Positions 25,997 to 35,131 of a stretch of 64,000 nt of DNA are shown here, in pieces. The notes under the pieces are model-generated. The model was not told the origin of the DNA and searched no databases. It was given only the letters and a program-made list of their open reading frames with translations. Numbering within the stretch: position 1 is the first letter of the stretch; each line of letters begins with the position of its first letter. Origin of the DNA: Soonwooa sp. (GTDB lineage: Bacteria > Bacteroidota > Bacteroidia > Flavobacteriales > Weeksellaceae); the NCBI RefSeq assembly GCF_030151385.1, contig NZ_JASLDS010000030.1, forward strand, positions 1 through 64,000. The letters run 5' to 3'. A program made the translations under genes and the position numbers.

Positions 25997-28030
25997 ATGT
26001 CAAACAAAAAACTGATTACGGCGGCTTTGCCTTATGCAAACGGACCCGTTCATATAGGGCATTTGGCGGGAGTTTACATTCCTGCGGATGTCTACGCAAG
26101 ATTCGAGAGAAGATTAGGTAACGATGTTGCTTTTATTTGTGGTTCCGATGAACACGGAATTCCTATCACGATTCGTGCAAAAAAAGAAGGTGTTACACCT
26201 CAAGATATCGTTGATAAATACCATGAAATCATTAAAAAATCGTTCTCAGATTTAGGGATTTCTTTTGATGAATATTCAAGAACAACGGACAAAAAACATT
26301 ATGAAGTTAGTCAAGATTTCTTTAAAACTTTGTACGAAAACGGAAAGTTTACAGAAGAAGTTTCAGAGCAATATTATGATGAACAAGCAAACGAATTTTT
26401 AGCAGACCGTTACATCGTTGGAACTTGCCCAAATTGTGGCAACGACAATGCTTACGGTGACCAATGCGAGAAATGTGGTTCTACACTTTCGCCATCAGAA
26501 TTGATTAATCCAAAATCAATGTTGAGTGGAAATGTTCCCGTTCTTAAACCAACAAAAAACTGGTATTTACCTTTAAATGACTATGAAAACTTCCTAAATG
26601 AATGGATTATCGAAGGTCATAAAAACGACTGGAAACCCAATGTTTATGGACAAGTAAAATCTTGGTTAAATGATGGTTTGAAACCTCGTGCCATGACAAG
26701 AGATTTGAATTGGGGCGTTCCTGTTCCACTTCCAGATGCTGATGGAAAGGTACTTTACGTTTGGTTTGATGCACCAATTGGATATATTTCTTTCACGCAA
26801 CAATGGGCGGAGAAAAACGGAAAAGATTGGAAAGATTATTGGCAAAACCCAGAATCAGATTTAATTCACTTTATCGGAAAGGATAATATTGTATTCCATT
26901 GCATTATTTTCCCAGCAATGATGAAGGCTCACGGCGATTACATTATGCCAACCAACGTTCCTGCTTTTGAATTTTTAAATCTTGAAAACGATAAGATTTC
27001 AACGTCAAGAAATTGGGCAGTTTGGGCAAATGAATATGTTGAAGAATTCCCGGGTCAGCAAGATGTTTTGCGTTATGCATTGCTTTCTTCGGCTCCAGAA
27101 ACTAAGGATAACAACTTTACTTGGAAAGATTTCCAAACCAAAAACAATTCAGAATTGGTGGGGATTTTCGGAAACTTTATCAATAGAGTTGCGGTATTAA
27201 TTCATAAATATTACGATGGTGTTGTTCCGAATGGTGATGTAAACGCTCCTGAGTTAAATGAAGTTTCGAAATCTGCAAAAGAAATTCATGAATTTTTAGA
27301 AAAATTTGAGTTTAGAAATGCATTGACGGCGTTAATGAATTTAGCTCGTTTCGGGAATCAATATCTTCAAACCGAAGAACCTTGGAAAACCATTAAAGAT
27401 AATCCAGAAAAAGCAGCTCAATCTTTATTTGTAGGCGCTCAAATTGCAGTTGGTTTAGCGCAATTGTGTGAACCTTTTATGCCTTTTAGCTCTGAAAAAC
27501 TGTTGAAAATGTTTAACATTGATAAGTTAAATTGGAATGAGTTGATAACAAAACCTATATTAATCGAAAGCGGACACAGAATCAATGAAGCTTCTCTTCT
27601 TTTCTCAAAAATTGAAGATGATGTGATTGAAGCGCAAATCCAAAAATTAGAGAGTACAAAACAAAACAATAAAAAAACAAATCCTAACGCAAAACCTATG
27701 AAAGAGGAGATTTCTTTTGACGATTTCGGTAAAATAGATTTAAGAATCGGAACTATTTTGGAAGCTGAAAAAGTAGAAAAAGCCGACAAACTTTTAAAGT
27801 TCAAAGTAGATACAGGAATCGATGTAAGAACGGTTGTTTCAGGAATTGCAGAAAGTTTTTCACCAGAAGAATTAATTGGAAAACAAGTGATGGTTTTGGT
27901 AAACTTAGCACCAAGAAAAATCCGCGGTATCGAATCTCAAGGAATGTTATTGTTGACATCAAAACCCGATGGAAAGCTTTCTTTTGTGACTCCTGACGAT
28001 TCCGTAGAAAACGGGATTGACGTAGGGTAA
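25997..28030 (+). CDS. metG: Methionyl-tRNA synthetase
   Basis: 677 residues, class I. HIGH motif at 19-22 (PVHIGHLAG). The zinc finger is CPNCGNDNAYGDQCEKCG at about 146-163. The KMSKS loop is present as DKISTSRNW at about 333. After the anticodon domain a C-terminal tRNA-binding (EMAP/Arc1p-like) domain follows (ISFDDFGKIDLRIGTILEAE, to GMLLL), as in dimeric long-type MetG. Complete. Confidence 0.98.
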   Translation: MSNKKLITAALPYANGPVHIGHLAGVYIPADVYARFERRLGNDVAFICGSDEHGIPITIRAKKEGVTPQDIVDKYHEIIKKSFSDLGISFDEYSRTTDKKHYEVSQDFFKTLYENGKFTEEVSEQYYDEQANEFLADRYIVGTCPNCGNDNAYGDQCEKCGSTLSPSELINPKSMLSGNVPVLKPTKNWYLPLNDYENFLNEWIIEGHKNDWKPNVYGQVKSWLNDGLKPRAMTRDLNWGVPVPLPDADGKVLYVWFDAPIGYISFTQQWAEKNGKDWKDYWQNPESDLIHFIGKDNIVFHCIIFPAMMKAHGDYIMPTNVPAFEFLNLENDKISTSRNWAVWANEYVEEFPGQQDVLRYALLSSAPETKDNNFTWKDFQTKNNSELVGIFGNFINRVAVLIHKYYDGVVPNGDVNAPELNEVSKSAKEIHEFLEKFEFRNALTALMNLARFGNQYLQTEEPWKTIKDNPEKAAQSLFVGAQIAVGLAQLCEPFMPFSSEKLLKMFNIDKLNWNELITKPILIESGHRINEASLLFSKIEDDVIEAQIQKLESTKQNNKKTNPNAKPMKEEISFDDFGKIDLRIGTILEAEKVEKADKLLKFKVDTGIDVRTVVSGIAESFSPEELIGKQVMVLVNLAPRKIRGIESQGMLLLTSKPDGKLSFVTPDDSVENGIDVG

Positions 28031-28097
28031 GAATTTGTTTTAAATTTGTGATTCAATTAGATTTATCACAATTTTATCAAATTTAAAAACATAAAAA

Positions 28098-28529
28098 ATG
28101 AAGAAAATTTTTATATCCCTTATTGCTTTTGTTTCAATATTAAGTTTCGGACAAAAAACTTCTGGAAAAGTTGTTGTTGATACAAATGGCGAGGTGGTTG
28201 GACGATATATTGGAGAAAATAAAACGCAATATCACATTTCCGTGCAAGATGAAGCTTGGGAGCCTAAAAAAGGGCTTAAGGTTGTTTTGTATAGCGCAAG
28301 CAAAGGTCAAGGTATTGTTTTTCCTAAGAACTTTGGAGCTGTAAATGTCAGAAAAGAGCCAAATACTTCTTCTCCCATCATTGCTAAAATTAATTATGCC
28401 GAAGGTGAATTACCTGAAACTTTTAATTGTTTAGGTTTAGAAAATGGATGGTATAAAATAAAAGTGAAAGGAAAATTAGCTTACGTAAAAGCTGAAAATA
28501 TGGAATGGGATAGTATGGACTCGTTTTAG
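28098..28529 (+). CDS. Secreted protein with bacterial SH3-like domain
   Basis: 143 residues with a signal peptide (FISLIAFVSILSFGQ). The C-terminal half is an SH3b-like domain (VNVRKEPNTSSPIIAKI ... NGWYKIKVKGKLAYVKAENM). The N-terminal half (GKVVVDTNGEVVGRYI) is not recognised. Periplasmic; SH3b domains commonly bind cell-wall peptides. Starts 67 bp after metG and may be read with it. Confidence 0.85.
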   Translation: MKKIFISLIAFVSILSFGQKTSGKVVVDTNGEVVGRYIGENKTQYHISVQDEAWEPKKGLKVVLYSASKGQGIVFPKNFGAVNVRKEPNTSSPIIAKINYAEGELPETFNCLGLENGWYKIKVKGKLAYVKAENMEWDSMDSF

Positions 28530-28584
28530 AAAAATTTCTAAACTTGTAAAATTTACAGAATCCCTTTTTTCAATCAAAATAATT

Positions 28585-28622
28585 AAAAGTTCTCATGACA
28601 ATTTGTTTTGGGAACTTTTTTA
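28585..28622 (+). terminator. Terminator after the SH3-domain gene
   Basis: AAAAGTTC and GAACTTTTTT arms around a ~18-base loop. Downstream is the true start of the Mpo1-like gene (28653). Confidence 0.65.
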
Positions 28623-28652
28623 TTAATTTTAAAACTTCGAAAATTAAACAAC

Positions 28653-29126
28653 ATGAGAAAAATCGACCAACTCTTTGCAGAATATAGTGAAAGTCACCAA
28701 AACCACACCAACAAAACGATACATTGGATTTGTGTGCCATTGATATTCTGGAGTATTTTGGGTTTTATTTCGATTATTCCATCACCTCATATTTGTTCAA
28801 ATTATTTAGGTTGTGTTAGTGTTGTAAGTATGGTCGCTATGGTTTTAGTATGTTTATTTTACTTGAGATTATCACCTGTTATCATGCTTTTTATGGTCGT
28901 TTTGATGTTGATTATGGAATATTTATGCTATCAAGTGAACATTCATTTTTTGTCAAAATCGTGGATCGTGTTTTTGTCTGTTTTCGTTTTGTCGTGGATT
29001 GGTCAATTCTACGGTCATAAAATTGAAGGTAAAAAACCAAGCTTTCTGAAAGATTTACAATTCTTATTGGTTGGTCCAGCTTGGCTTTTGAGTTTTATCC
29101 TGAAAAAGCTGAATATTCCTTATTAA
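28653..29126 (+). CDS. Mpo1/YGL010W-like (DUF962) membrane protein
   Basis: 157 residues from the ATG at 28653; the frame reaches 28608 but that would start inside the terminator. Start YSESHQNHTNKTIHWICVPLIFWSI gives the conserved H...N...H..P signature of the DUF962 family, with about four membrane helices and a second conserved His/Gln segment WIGQFYGHKIEGKKPSFLKDL. Yeast Mpo1 is an Fe-dependent dioxygenase acting on 2-hydroxy fatty acids; a similar lipid role here is inference. Confidence 0.88.
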   Translation: MRKIDQLFAEYSESHQNHTNKTIHWICVPLIFWSILGFISIIPSPHICSNYLGCVSVVSMVAMVLVCLFYLRLSPVIMLFMVVLMLIMEYLCYQVNIHFLSKSWIVFLSVFVLSWIGQFYGHKIEGKKPSFLKDLQFLLVGPAWLLSFILKKLNIPY

Positions 29127-29150
29127 ATTCTTTTCTGATCATCTCTTTTT

Positions 29151-29242
29151 AGCCCCGATAGAAGCGGCATCCTTTTGTTGATGCGGATACTTCGGCTCCA
29201 CTCAGCAACCCGATTCAACAAAAGATATAGCGGATAGCGGGA
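29151..29242. repeat. Covarying hairpin repeat, copy 2
   Basis: Outer ends AGCCCCGATAG and GATAGCGGGA. Inner arms CTTTTGTTGA / TCAACAAAAG pair over 10 bp. Located between the 3' ends of the Mpo1-like and Lrp genes, in a 235-bp convergent gap. Confidence 0.8.
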
Positions 29243-29361
29243 AAAAGCTTCTAAAAAACTAAAAAGGCTTTCGGCGAAATTAATTGCTCCTAAAAAGCAA
29301 TCGACATAGTCAAAAAGCTCCTAAAAAACAAGCTTTTGATTCAATCAACTTACCAGAAAAA

Positions 29362-29823
29362 TTATATCATTAATCCGTGGATGTTTTTGACTTCGGCCAT
29401 CACGAAAGTGCTGTGCGTGCTGCCAATCGAATCCACCGAACCCAGCTTGTTAAATACAAAATCTTGGTAATGCTTCATGTCTCTGACTTGGACTTTTAGC
29501 AAGAAATCATAATCGCCAGAAATATTGTAACATTCGGCGACTTCGTTGATTTCTCGTATTTCGTTGACAAAATCGTTTCCAACAGATTTGTCATGGATTT
29601 TTAGTTTTACTTGGCAGAAAACAGTGAAACCTCGATTGAGTTTTTCGGCATCCAAAACCGCCGCATATCGGTTGATAAATCCCTCATGCTCCAATCTTTT
29701 TACCCTTTCGAAAACGGGTGAAGCGGAAAGATTAACTTCCTTAGCAAGCTCTTTTATGGTGAGTTTTGCATCATTTTGCAACAATCGTAAGATGTTAAGA
29801 TCCTTGTCATCCAATTGATCCAT
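29362..29823 (-). CDS. Lrp/AsnC-family transcriptional regulator
   Basis: 153 residues. N-terminal winged helix-turn-helix (LDDKDLNILRLLQNDAKLTIKELAKEVNLSASPVFERVKRLE) and C-terminal RAM/AsnC ligand-binding domain (VAECYNISGDYDFLLKVQVRDMKHYQDF). Members sense amino acids and form octamers. The upstream gene on the other strand is the B12 riboswitch-metE unit; a role in methionine or amino-acid control would be a guess. Confidence 0.95.
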   Translation of the reverse strand: MDQLDDKDLNILRLLQNDAKLTIKELAKEVNLSASPVFERVKRLEHEGFINRYAAVLDAEKLNRGFTVFCQVKLKIHDKSVGNDFVNEIREINEVAECYNISGDYDFLLKVQVRDMKHYQDFVFNKLGSVDSIGSTHSTFVMAEVKNIHGLMI

Positions 29824-29855
29824 AGAATAATATTCTTTTGGTTAATAATTTTAAA

Positions 29856-29863
29856 CAAATATA
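29856..29863 (-). promoter_or_regulatory. -7 box of the Lrp gene
   Basis: Minus-strand TATATTTG (TAnnTTTG), about 33 bp before the ATG. Confidence 0.5.
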
Positions 29864-30019
29864 AAGTATATTAAACTTTAAAAATACATAATAAAAGTTT
29901 TATTTGCTTAAAAATTACATTTTATTCAATTTAAAATTCTGTTTATCTATTTTTACAAAGACTTAAATACTGTTAATAAAATTGATCAATTTTATCAACC
30001 GCATCTAAACAATATTGGT

Positions 30020-30175
30020 TTTACGTAAAGTAAATTAATAGGGAATCGTGTGCAAATCACGAGCTGTCGCGCAACTGTAAGTAATGCGAACGTTTTATTA
30101 AATAAATCCACTGTTTCGGCAAAGAAATGGGAAGGAAAATAAAACGGTTACAAGCCAGGAGACCTGCCTTTATTG
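30020..30175 (+). ncRNA. Cobalamin (B12) riboswitch
   Basis: Conserved blocks in order: GGGAATCGTGTGCAAATCAC, GAGCTGTCGCGCAACTGTAA, CCACTG and the B12 box GCCAGGAGACCTGCC at 30154-30168, with the distal stem between. It lies about 160 bp upstream of metE, the textbook target: bound adenosyl- or methylcobalamin turns off the B12-independent methionine synthase. Remaining leader 30176-30336 has no further element I can name. Confidence 0.95.
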
Positions 30176-30336
30176 CAATGTCAATGCTTTCGCGATTAGA
30201 AGCTTTTGATCCTTTAAGATGCAATCTCTCTTGGTTTCTTTACAGAAATCGAATGTCAGATTGTGCTTTGCAATTCAATAGACTCTTCGTGTAGCATTAT
30301 TTAAAATTTAAAAATAAATAATTAAAGTTAAATACA

Positions 30337-32478
30337 ATGCAAACACACATCCTTGGCTATCCGCGTATTGGTAGCAAACGTGAACTAAAAAAAGCTTGCG
30401 AACAATATTGGTCCGGCAAGATTATTCTTCAGGAACTTCTTAATGTTGGTCGAAAAATATGCAACGACAATTGGAAAATCCAACAGGAAGCAGGCATAGA
30501 CCTAATTCCGTGTAATGATTTTTCGTATTACGATCAGGTTTTGGACATGACTTTGACGCTTGGCGCAATCCCAAAACGCTACCAACAAATATTGCTAAAC
30601 AAATCCAATACAGAACTGGATCTTTATTTTGCAATGGCGCGTGGCTACCAAAAAGACGACCTCGACATCACCGCAATGGAAATGACAAAATGGTTTGATA
30701 CTAACTATCATTACATTGTTCCCGAATTTTATAAAAATCAAAAATTCCAACTATTTTCTAACAAAATCGTAAATGAATTTGCTGGTGCAAAACAAGCTGG
30801 GATTAACGCTAAACCAGTAATTATCGGATTGGTATCTTATCTTTTGTTGGGTAAGGAAAAAGAAGAAGGTTTTGACAAATTGGATTTAGTCCAAAATTTA
30901 CTTCCTGTTTATACAGAAATTTTATCCAAACTTCAGGAGCAAGGCGCGGAATACATTCAGTTTGATGAAGCTTTCTTGGCTTTGGATTTATCAGAAAAGG
31001 CAAAAGCGGCTTTCCAATTGGTTTATACTGAACTTCGCAAAAAATTCCCAAAACTTAAATTGATTGTCGCCACTTATTTTGACGGATTAAAAGATAATCT
31101 TTCGTTGGCTACTTCCCTACCAATCGATATTTTGCATATTGACCTTGTACGAAATCCCGAGCAGTTGGAAGATGTTTTGGAAGTTATTCCAGATTCGCTT
31201 CAGCTTTCATTAGGAATTATCGATGGACGAAATATTTGGAAAAATAATTATGAAGCTTCGTTAAAATTGATTGACAAAGCCGTCCAAAAAATCGGTGGCG
31301 AAAGAATCTTTTTAGCACCATCTTGCTCGTTATTGCATTCACCATGCGATTTGGATTTTGAAACCGAGTTAAATCCTGAAATTAAAAATTGGATGGCTTT
31401 TGCCAAACAAAAGGTTAAAGAACTTGCAAGCCTAAAAGCTTTGGCTATTGGAAGTGATGACGAAAAATTGCTTTTAGAATTTAATGAAAATAAAAAAGCA
31501 GCCGAACTAAAACGTAGCTCTCGATTGATTCATGACGAATCTGTAAAACATCGTGTCGGAAATTACACGAAACAAGATGCTGAAAGGAAAAACAATTTTG
31601 ACGTTCGTAAAGTTGCGCAACAAGAGCTTCTAAATCTTCCATTATTTCCCACAACTACGATTGGATCGTTTCCGCAAACTACAGAAGTTAGAAATTGGCG
31701 TTCGAAATTCAAGAAAAAAGAAATTAGCGAGCAGGAATATGACACTTTATTAAAAGAAGAAACAAAACGTACAATCGAATGGCAAGAAAAAATTGGCATC
31801 GACGTCCTTGTCCATGGCGAATACGAAAGAAATGACATGGTCGAGTATTTTGGCGAACAACTAAATGGTTTTACGTTTACCAAAAACGCTTGGGTACAAA
31901 GCTACGGAAGCCGTTGTGTGAAGCCTCCCATTATTTTTGGTGATGTTTCGCGACCAACGCCAATGACGGTTTATTGGTCAAAATATGCGCAATCGCAAAC
32001 CTCAAAATGGGTGAAAGGAATGTTGACAGGTCCTGTAACTATTTTGCAATGGTCATTTGTACGTGATGACCAACCGAGATCCGAAACTTGCAAGCAAATT
32101 GCCTTTGCAATTCGTGATGAAGTTCAGGATTTGGAAGAGGCAGGGATTAAAATTATTCAAATCGACGAACCTGCTATTAGAGAAGGATTACCACTTCGCA
32201 AAGAAGATTGGAACCAATATTTGAAGTGGGCAATCGAGTGTTTCCGAATTTCGGCAAGTGGTGTTGAAGATTCTACTCAGATTCACACACATATGTGCTA
32301 TTCCGAGTTTAATGATATTATCCAAAACATTGCAGATATGGACGCAGATGTTATCACCATCGAATGTTCGCGCTCGCAGATGGATTTACACCATCTTCGG
32401 GTGTCGAAGGACGTCCAGTCGTTTTCGAAAAAAGCAAAGGTATTTTCACACAAAGTCGAAATTATTTCTTTAAAATGA
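30337..32478 (+). CDS. metE: B12-independent methionine synthase MetE, C-terminus lost (probable pseudogene)
   Basis: Cobalamin-independent methyltransferase, homocysteine to methionine. Residues 1-684 are normal MetE: N-terminal barrel (HILGYPRIGSKRELKKA), folate/homocysteine barrel (TTTIGSFPQTTEVRNWR, MLTGPVTILQWSF, IDEPAIREGLPL), zinc ligands His and Cys in HTHMCYSEFND and Glu in ITIECSRSQ. After Leu684 (base 32388) the frame changes to 29 unrelated residues. The family normally continues about 75-80 residues, including the last zinc Cys in the NPDCGLKTR region; it is absent in all three frames, so this is a deletion or rearrangement and not a frameshift. The protein should be inactive. 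Confidence 0.93.
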   Translation: MQTHILGYPRIGSKRELKKACEQYWSGKIILQELLNVGRKICNDNWKIQQEAGIDLIPCNDFSYYDQVLDMTLTLGAIPKRYQQILLNKSNTELDLYFAMARGYQKDDLDITAMEMTKWFDTNYHYIVPEFYKNQKFQLFSNKIVNEFAGAKQAGINAKPVIIGLVSYLLLGKEKEEGFDKLDLVQNLLPVYTEILSKLQEQGAEYIQFDEAFLALDLSEKAKAAFQLVYTELRKKFPKLKLIVATYFDGLKDNLSLATSLPIDILHIDLVRNPEQLEDVLEVIPDSLQLSLGIIDGRNIWKNNYEASLKLIDKAVQKIGGERIFLAPSCSLLHSPCDLDFETELNPEIKNWMAFAKQKVKELASLKALAIGSDDEKLLLEFNENKKAAELKRSSRLIHDESVKHRVGNYTKQDAERKNNFDVRKVAQQELLNLPLFPTTTIGSFPQTTEVRNWRSKFKKKEISEQEYDTLLKEETKRTIEWQEKIGIDVLVHGEYERNDMVEYFGEQLNGFTFTKNAWVQSYGSRCVKPPIIFGDVSRPTPMTVYWSKYAQSQTSKWVKGMLTGPVTILQWSFVRDDQPRSETCKQIAFAIRDEVQDLEEAGIKIIQIDEPAIREGLPLRKEDWNQYLKWAIECFRISASGVEDSTQIHTHMCYSEFNDIIQNIADMDADVITIECSRSQMDLHHLRVSKDVQSFSKKAKVFSHKVEIISLK

Positions 32479-32627
32479 AATTAAAAAATGAAGAAGTAGA
32501 ATTTAAAACCAATTTATATTACAATTCATTCACCTATTTTGATGAACTTAACTCGCCAAAGACTGACCAAGATACACTACTCTATTACTCCGAGAACAGA
32601 TTCTATCAATTTTATAAAAAGAAATAA
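32389..32627 (+). pseudogene. 3' remnant of an unrelated gene fused to metE
   Basis: From the break, the frame offset from metE reads about 79 protein-like codons (SSGVEGRPVVFEKSKG ... LLYYSENRFYQFYKKK) to a TAA at 32625-32627, two bases before the next gene start. There is no start codon of its own apart from ATGs inside metE sequence. I read it as the C-terminal end of a gene whose 5' part was lost together with the metE 3' end. Family not recognised. Confidence 0.55.
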
Positions 32628-32628
32628 A

Positions 32629-33282
32629 ATGAAAAGTTTTAATTTATTATACTTCTTTGCAATTGCCATATTATTGTTAAGCTGCAAATTACCTGACAAA
32701 AAAGAGAAGCCTGACAAAGAAGAAACCGCAAGAATCGAAAATATAAAAGCTTATAAAAAATCACTTGATAGCATCAACAAGAATCTCGGATGGACCAAAA
32801 CCAGTTTTGGACTTTATAAATCAAAAAATGGGGATTTGGGTTTAAAAACTAGTGAAGGTACCGAAGAAGGCATTATCATAGAAAAATATATCACAGAAAT
32901 GGCTGATGGTCAAGCGTTAAAATCTGTAATCGATTCTGCAACTTTTTCCTATCTTGGTAGTTCATTCTATAAAGACAAAAACCATGTCTACACGCATTAT
33001 GCGATGGCGGATGGTGGTAATTTTTGGACCGTTGACAATGCAGATGTTAAGACTTTTCAGGTTTTGGGAAATTGTTACGCAAAAGACAAAAACAAAATCT
33101 TTACAGAACGAAATATGGAAGCAGACACAATCTTTGATTATCACAGCTTCCGCACTTGCGATGATTGTGGATGTTTTGCAAAGGATAAAAAAGGCTACTA
33201 TTTTTGGGATGAAAAATTAGATATCAACGCCATTGAGGATAAAGAAACTGAAGCTATTGTTGCTAAACTAAAAAAATTATAA
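32629..33282 (+). CDS. DKNYY-type lipoprotein
   Basis: 217 residues from the ATG at 32629 (lipoprotein signal ending AILLLSC). The C-terminal part has repeats of the pattern YAKDKNKIF, FAKDKKGYYFWDE and YKDKNHVYTHY, characteristic of DKNYY proteins, where each repeat ends in KD-K/N-x-V/I-Y. Function unknown. The frame extends to 32539 through the remnant sequence, which I reject as start. Confidence 0.82.
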   Translation: MKSFNLLYFFAIAILLLSCKLPDKKEKPDKEETARIENIKAYKKSLDSINKNLGWTKTSFGLYKSKNGDLGLKTSEGTEEGIIIEKYITEMADGQALKSVIDSATFSYLGSSFYKDKNHVYTHYAMADGGNFWTVDNADVKTFQVLGNCYAKDKNKIFTERNMEADTIFDYHSFRTCDDCGCFAKDKKGYYFWDEKLDINAIEDKETEAIVAKLKKL

Positions 33283-33297
33283 TCGAAATTAAAAACT

Positions 33298-33798
33298 ATG
33301 AAGCTAACTTGGAAAAAAAATATGTCAAGTGACTATTCAATATATGATGGAGGACAAAAAATCGGAAGTTTAAAAAAAGAAAATTTCTTTTCTGGAAAAG
33401 TTATCGGAAACATTAACGGTGAAGAATATGTCTTCTACAAAAAGAACATCGTTGACAACTCAATTACTTTTAGAAAGACCAAAGATTCAGGACCTTTAGG
33501 GAATATTAATTTCAATATTTGGAGTAACAAAGCCAATATTCGCATTGATAATCAGCGTTATATTTGGCGTTACAACAACCTCCTTAATAACAAATGGAAC
33601 ATCGAAAGCAGTAACGGAAACAAAGCCGAATACAAAGCTAATTTTAGCTCGGGCGACATTAATTATAAAGATAATGACCAACTTATGATTCTTTTGGGAC
33701 TGTATGTTAGTCGGTATTATCAAAGACAAAGCATCTTTATAATCTGCATATTATTTGTACCGATTTATATGACATTCATTTCGCGCTTATTGTCTTAG
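33298..33798 (+). CDS. Hypothetical protein with C-terminal membrane helix
   Basis: 166 residues. The first 130 look like a beta-rich soluble domain (SIYDGGQKIGSLKKENFFSGKV, EEYVFYKK, YIWRYNNLLNNKWNIES); the C-terminus is one hydrophobic helix (SIFIICILFVPIYMTFIS). No family recognised. 15 bp after the DKNYY gene, same strand. Confidence 0.7.
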   Translation: MKLTWKKNMSSDYSIYDGGQKIGSLKKENFFSGKVIGNINGEEYVFYKKNIVDNSITFRKTKDSGPLGNINFNIWSNKANIRIDNQRYIWRYNNLLNNKWNIESSNGNKAEYKANFSSGDINYKDNDQLMILLGLYVSRYYQRQSIFIICILFVPIYMTFISRLLS

Positions 33799-33822
33799 AA
33801 ATTCTAACTAAAACAACACAAA

Positions 33823-34602
33823 TTGAAAAAGATTTTATTATTAATTCCTGTACTTTTTATACTTCACTCTTGTGGCAAGAACTTCAAGGTTGAAAAAGAC
33901 AAATATCCTGACATTCCCGAATTTCCAAAATTTAAAAATGATCAGCTCAAAATGACGAAAATCGACGAAGTTGTTTTTGACTTCGATGATGATGAATTTG
34001 GTCAACATTTCAACACGAGATATATCGTTAAGGACTCAGTATTGGGAATTGTCATTTTCACATCAAACACAGGAATGATGGAACATCCTACCAAAAAAGA
34101 TCCCTTTGTTGTCAACCTCACGGTCATTAAAGGTGACAAGATTATGAGCAAACAACGCAATGATGATGATTTTGCATTTAACTTTAAAATTGATTCTCTT
34201 AACAATGATATCACGATTGGCAAAACCAAATATTTTGCAAAATCAGATTATCTAAAGTTTGATTCAATTCCGAATCTCAAGGAAGAAAATTTTGTCGATA
34301 AAGTTGCAAGTTTCGAGTATGACGACACTGTTTTTTATAAACCCTACCTCTTTGACAAAGCAATTGTTGACAAAGACTATAAAGTTGATGGTGCACAAAA
34401 CAGTCCGCTTTTTGTTATTAAAACAGTTCCGCTTTTCATGTATTATTACCAAGTCCGAACACGTGGCAAAGTTGGATTAACAAAGCTTAAAAATAAATTT
34501 ATAAACAACATTATCAACGCAAATAACGAGCTTTATTACCTTGAAAAACCAGTAAAAGTTAAGGATAAACAATATAAAGTCGAGATCTATAGAATTGAGT
34601 AA
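33823..34602 (+). CDS. Hypothetical lipoprotein (TTG start)
   Basis: 259 residues starting at a TTG; no ATG is available before the signal peptide LLLIPVLFILHSCG (lipobox LHSC). Mature part mixed alpha/beta, rich in Asp/Lys (KIDEVVFDFDDDEFGQHFN), with no motif I recognise. 24 bp after the previous gene, likely co-transcribed with it. Confidence 0.72.
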   Translation: MKKILLLIPVLFILHSCGKNFKVEKDKYPDIPEFPKFKNDQLKMTKIDEVVFDFDDDEFGQHFNTRYIVKDSVLGIVIFTSNTGMMEHPTKKDPFVVNLTVIKGDKIMSKQRNDDDFAFNFKIDSLNNDITIGKTKYFAKSDYLKFDSIPNLKEENFVDKVASFEYDDTVFYKPYLFDKAIVDKDYKVDGAQNSPLFVIKTVPLFMYYYQVRTRGKVGLTKLKNKFINNIINANNELYYLEKPVKVKDKQYKVEIYRIE

Positions 34603-34719
34603 TATCTAGCGCTTTACAACAATCGAAAATTTTTAAGTATTTAAAAATTAGAATTCGTCATATTGAATTTGCATAAAATGGCTTAAAGATTACTAGCATT
34701 TAGAAATGCAACTAGAAAG

Positions 34720-35121
34720 ATGAAAAACAAACTACGAAAAATTACAATCGATAAGCTAGAGTATTTGTATTTGGTCACCGATAAATATCATTTGGGAACC
34801 GAAACCAATACTTTAACAGTTAAGGTCTTTCTAAGTGGTCATAAACAAACACCGCTGATTATCGAATTTCTGACACGCGACGATTACTACATGGGACAAC
34901 TTCTTAATTCGGGGATAAAACTAAAAAACTGCATAAAGTCAGTCGAAGAAGTGGTTAACCTTAACGAGCCAAAATTTATAAAAGAACTTATTCTGCTCGG
35001 TCAAAAAAAATCTTGGAACGCTAGTGTCAAACTTGACAAGCAAAATGGACTCGATTACTTAAAAGACTTAGGTTATGAAATCGATATTTTGGTACCAGAC
35101 AATTTAAAACTCGAAAAATAA
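34720..35121 (+). CDS. Hypothetical protein
   Basis: 133 residues, no signal peptide, basic N-terminus (KNKLRKITIDKLEYLYLV). Mixed alpha/beta; family unknown. It precedes the 35132 gene by 10 bp, so the two probably form a pair. Confidence 0.65.
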   Translation: MKNKLRKITIDKLEYLYLVTDKYHLGTETNTLTVKVFLSGHKQTPLIIEFLTRDDYYMGQLLNSGIKLKNCIKSVEEVVNLNEPKFIKELILLGQKKSWNASVKLDKQNGLDYLKDLGYEIDILVPDNLKLEK

Positions 35122-35131
35122 ATTATAATTA

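Noticed and set aside
27439..27804. 121-codon frame antisense to metG
   Set aside because: It is a shadow of metG with no independent features; many similar antisense frames across the window were left out for the same reason.
32389..32478. Simple frameshift in metE
   Set aside because: None of the three frames after 32388 encodes the missing MetE C-terminus, so a deletion or rearrangement is more likely.
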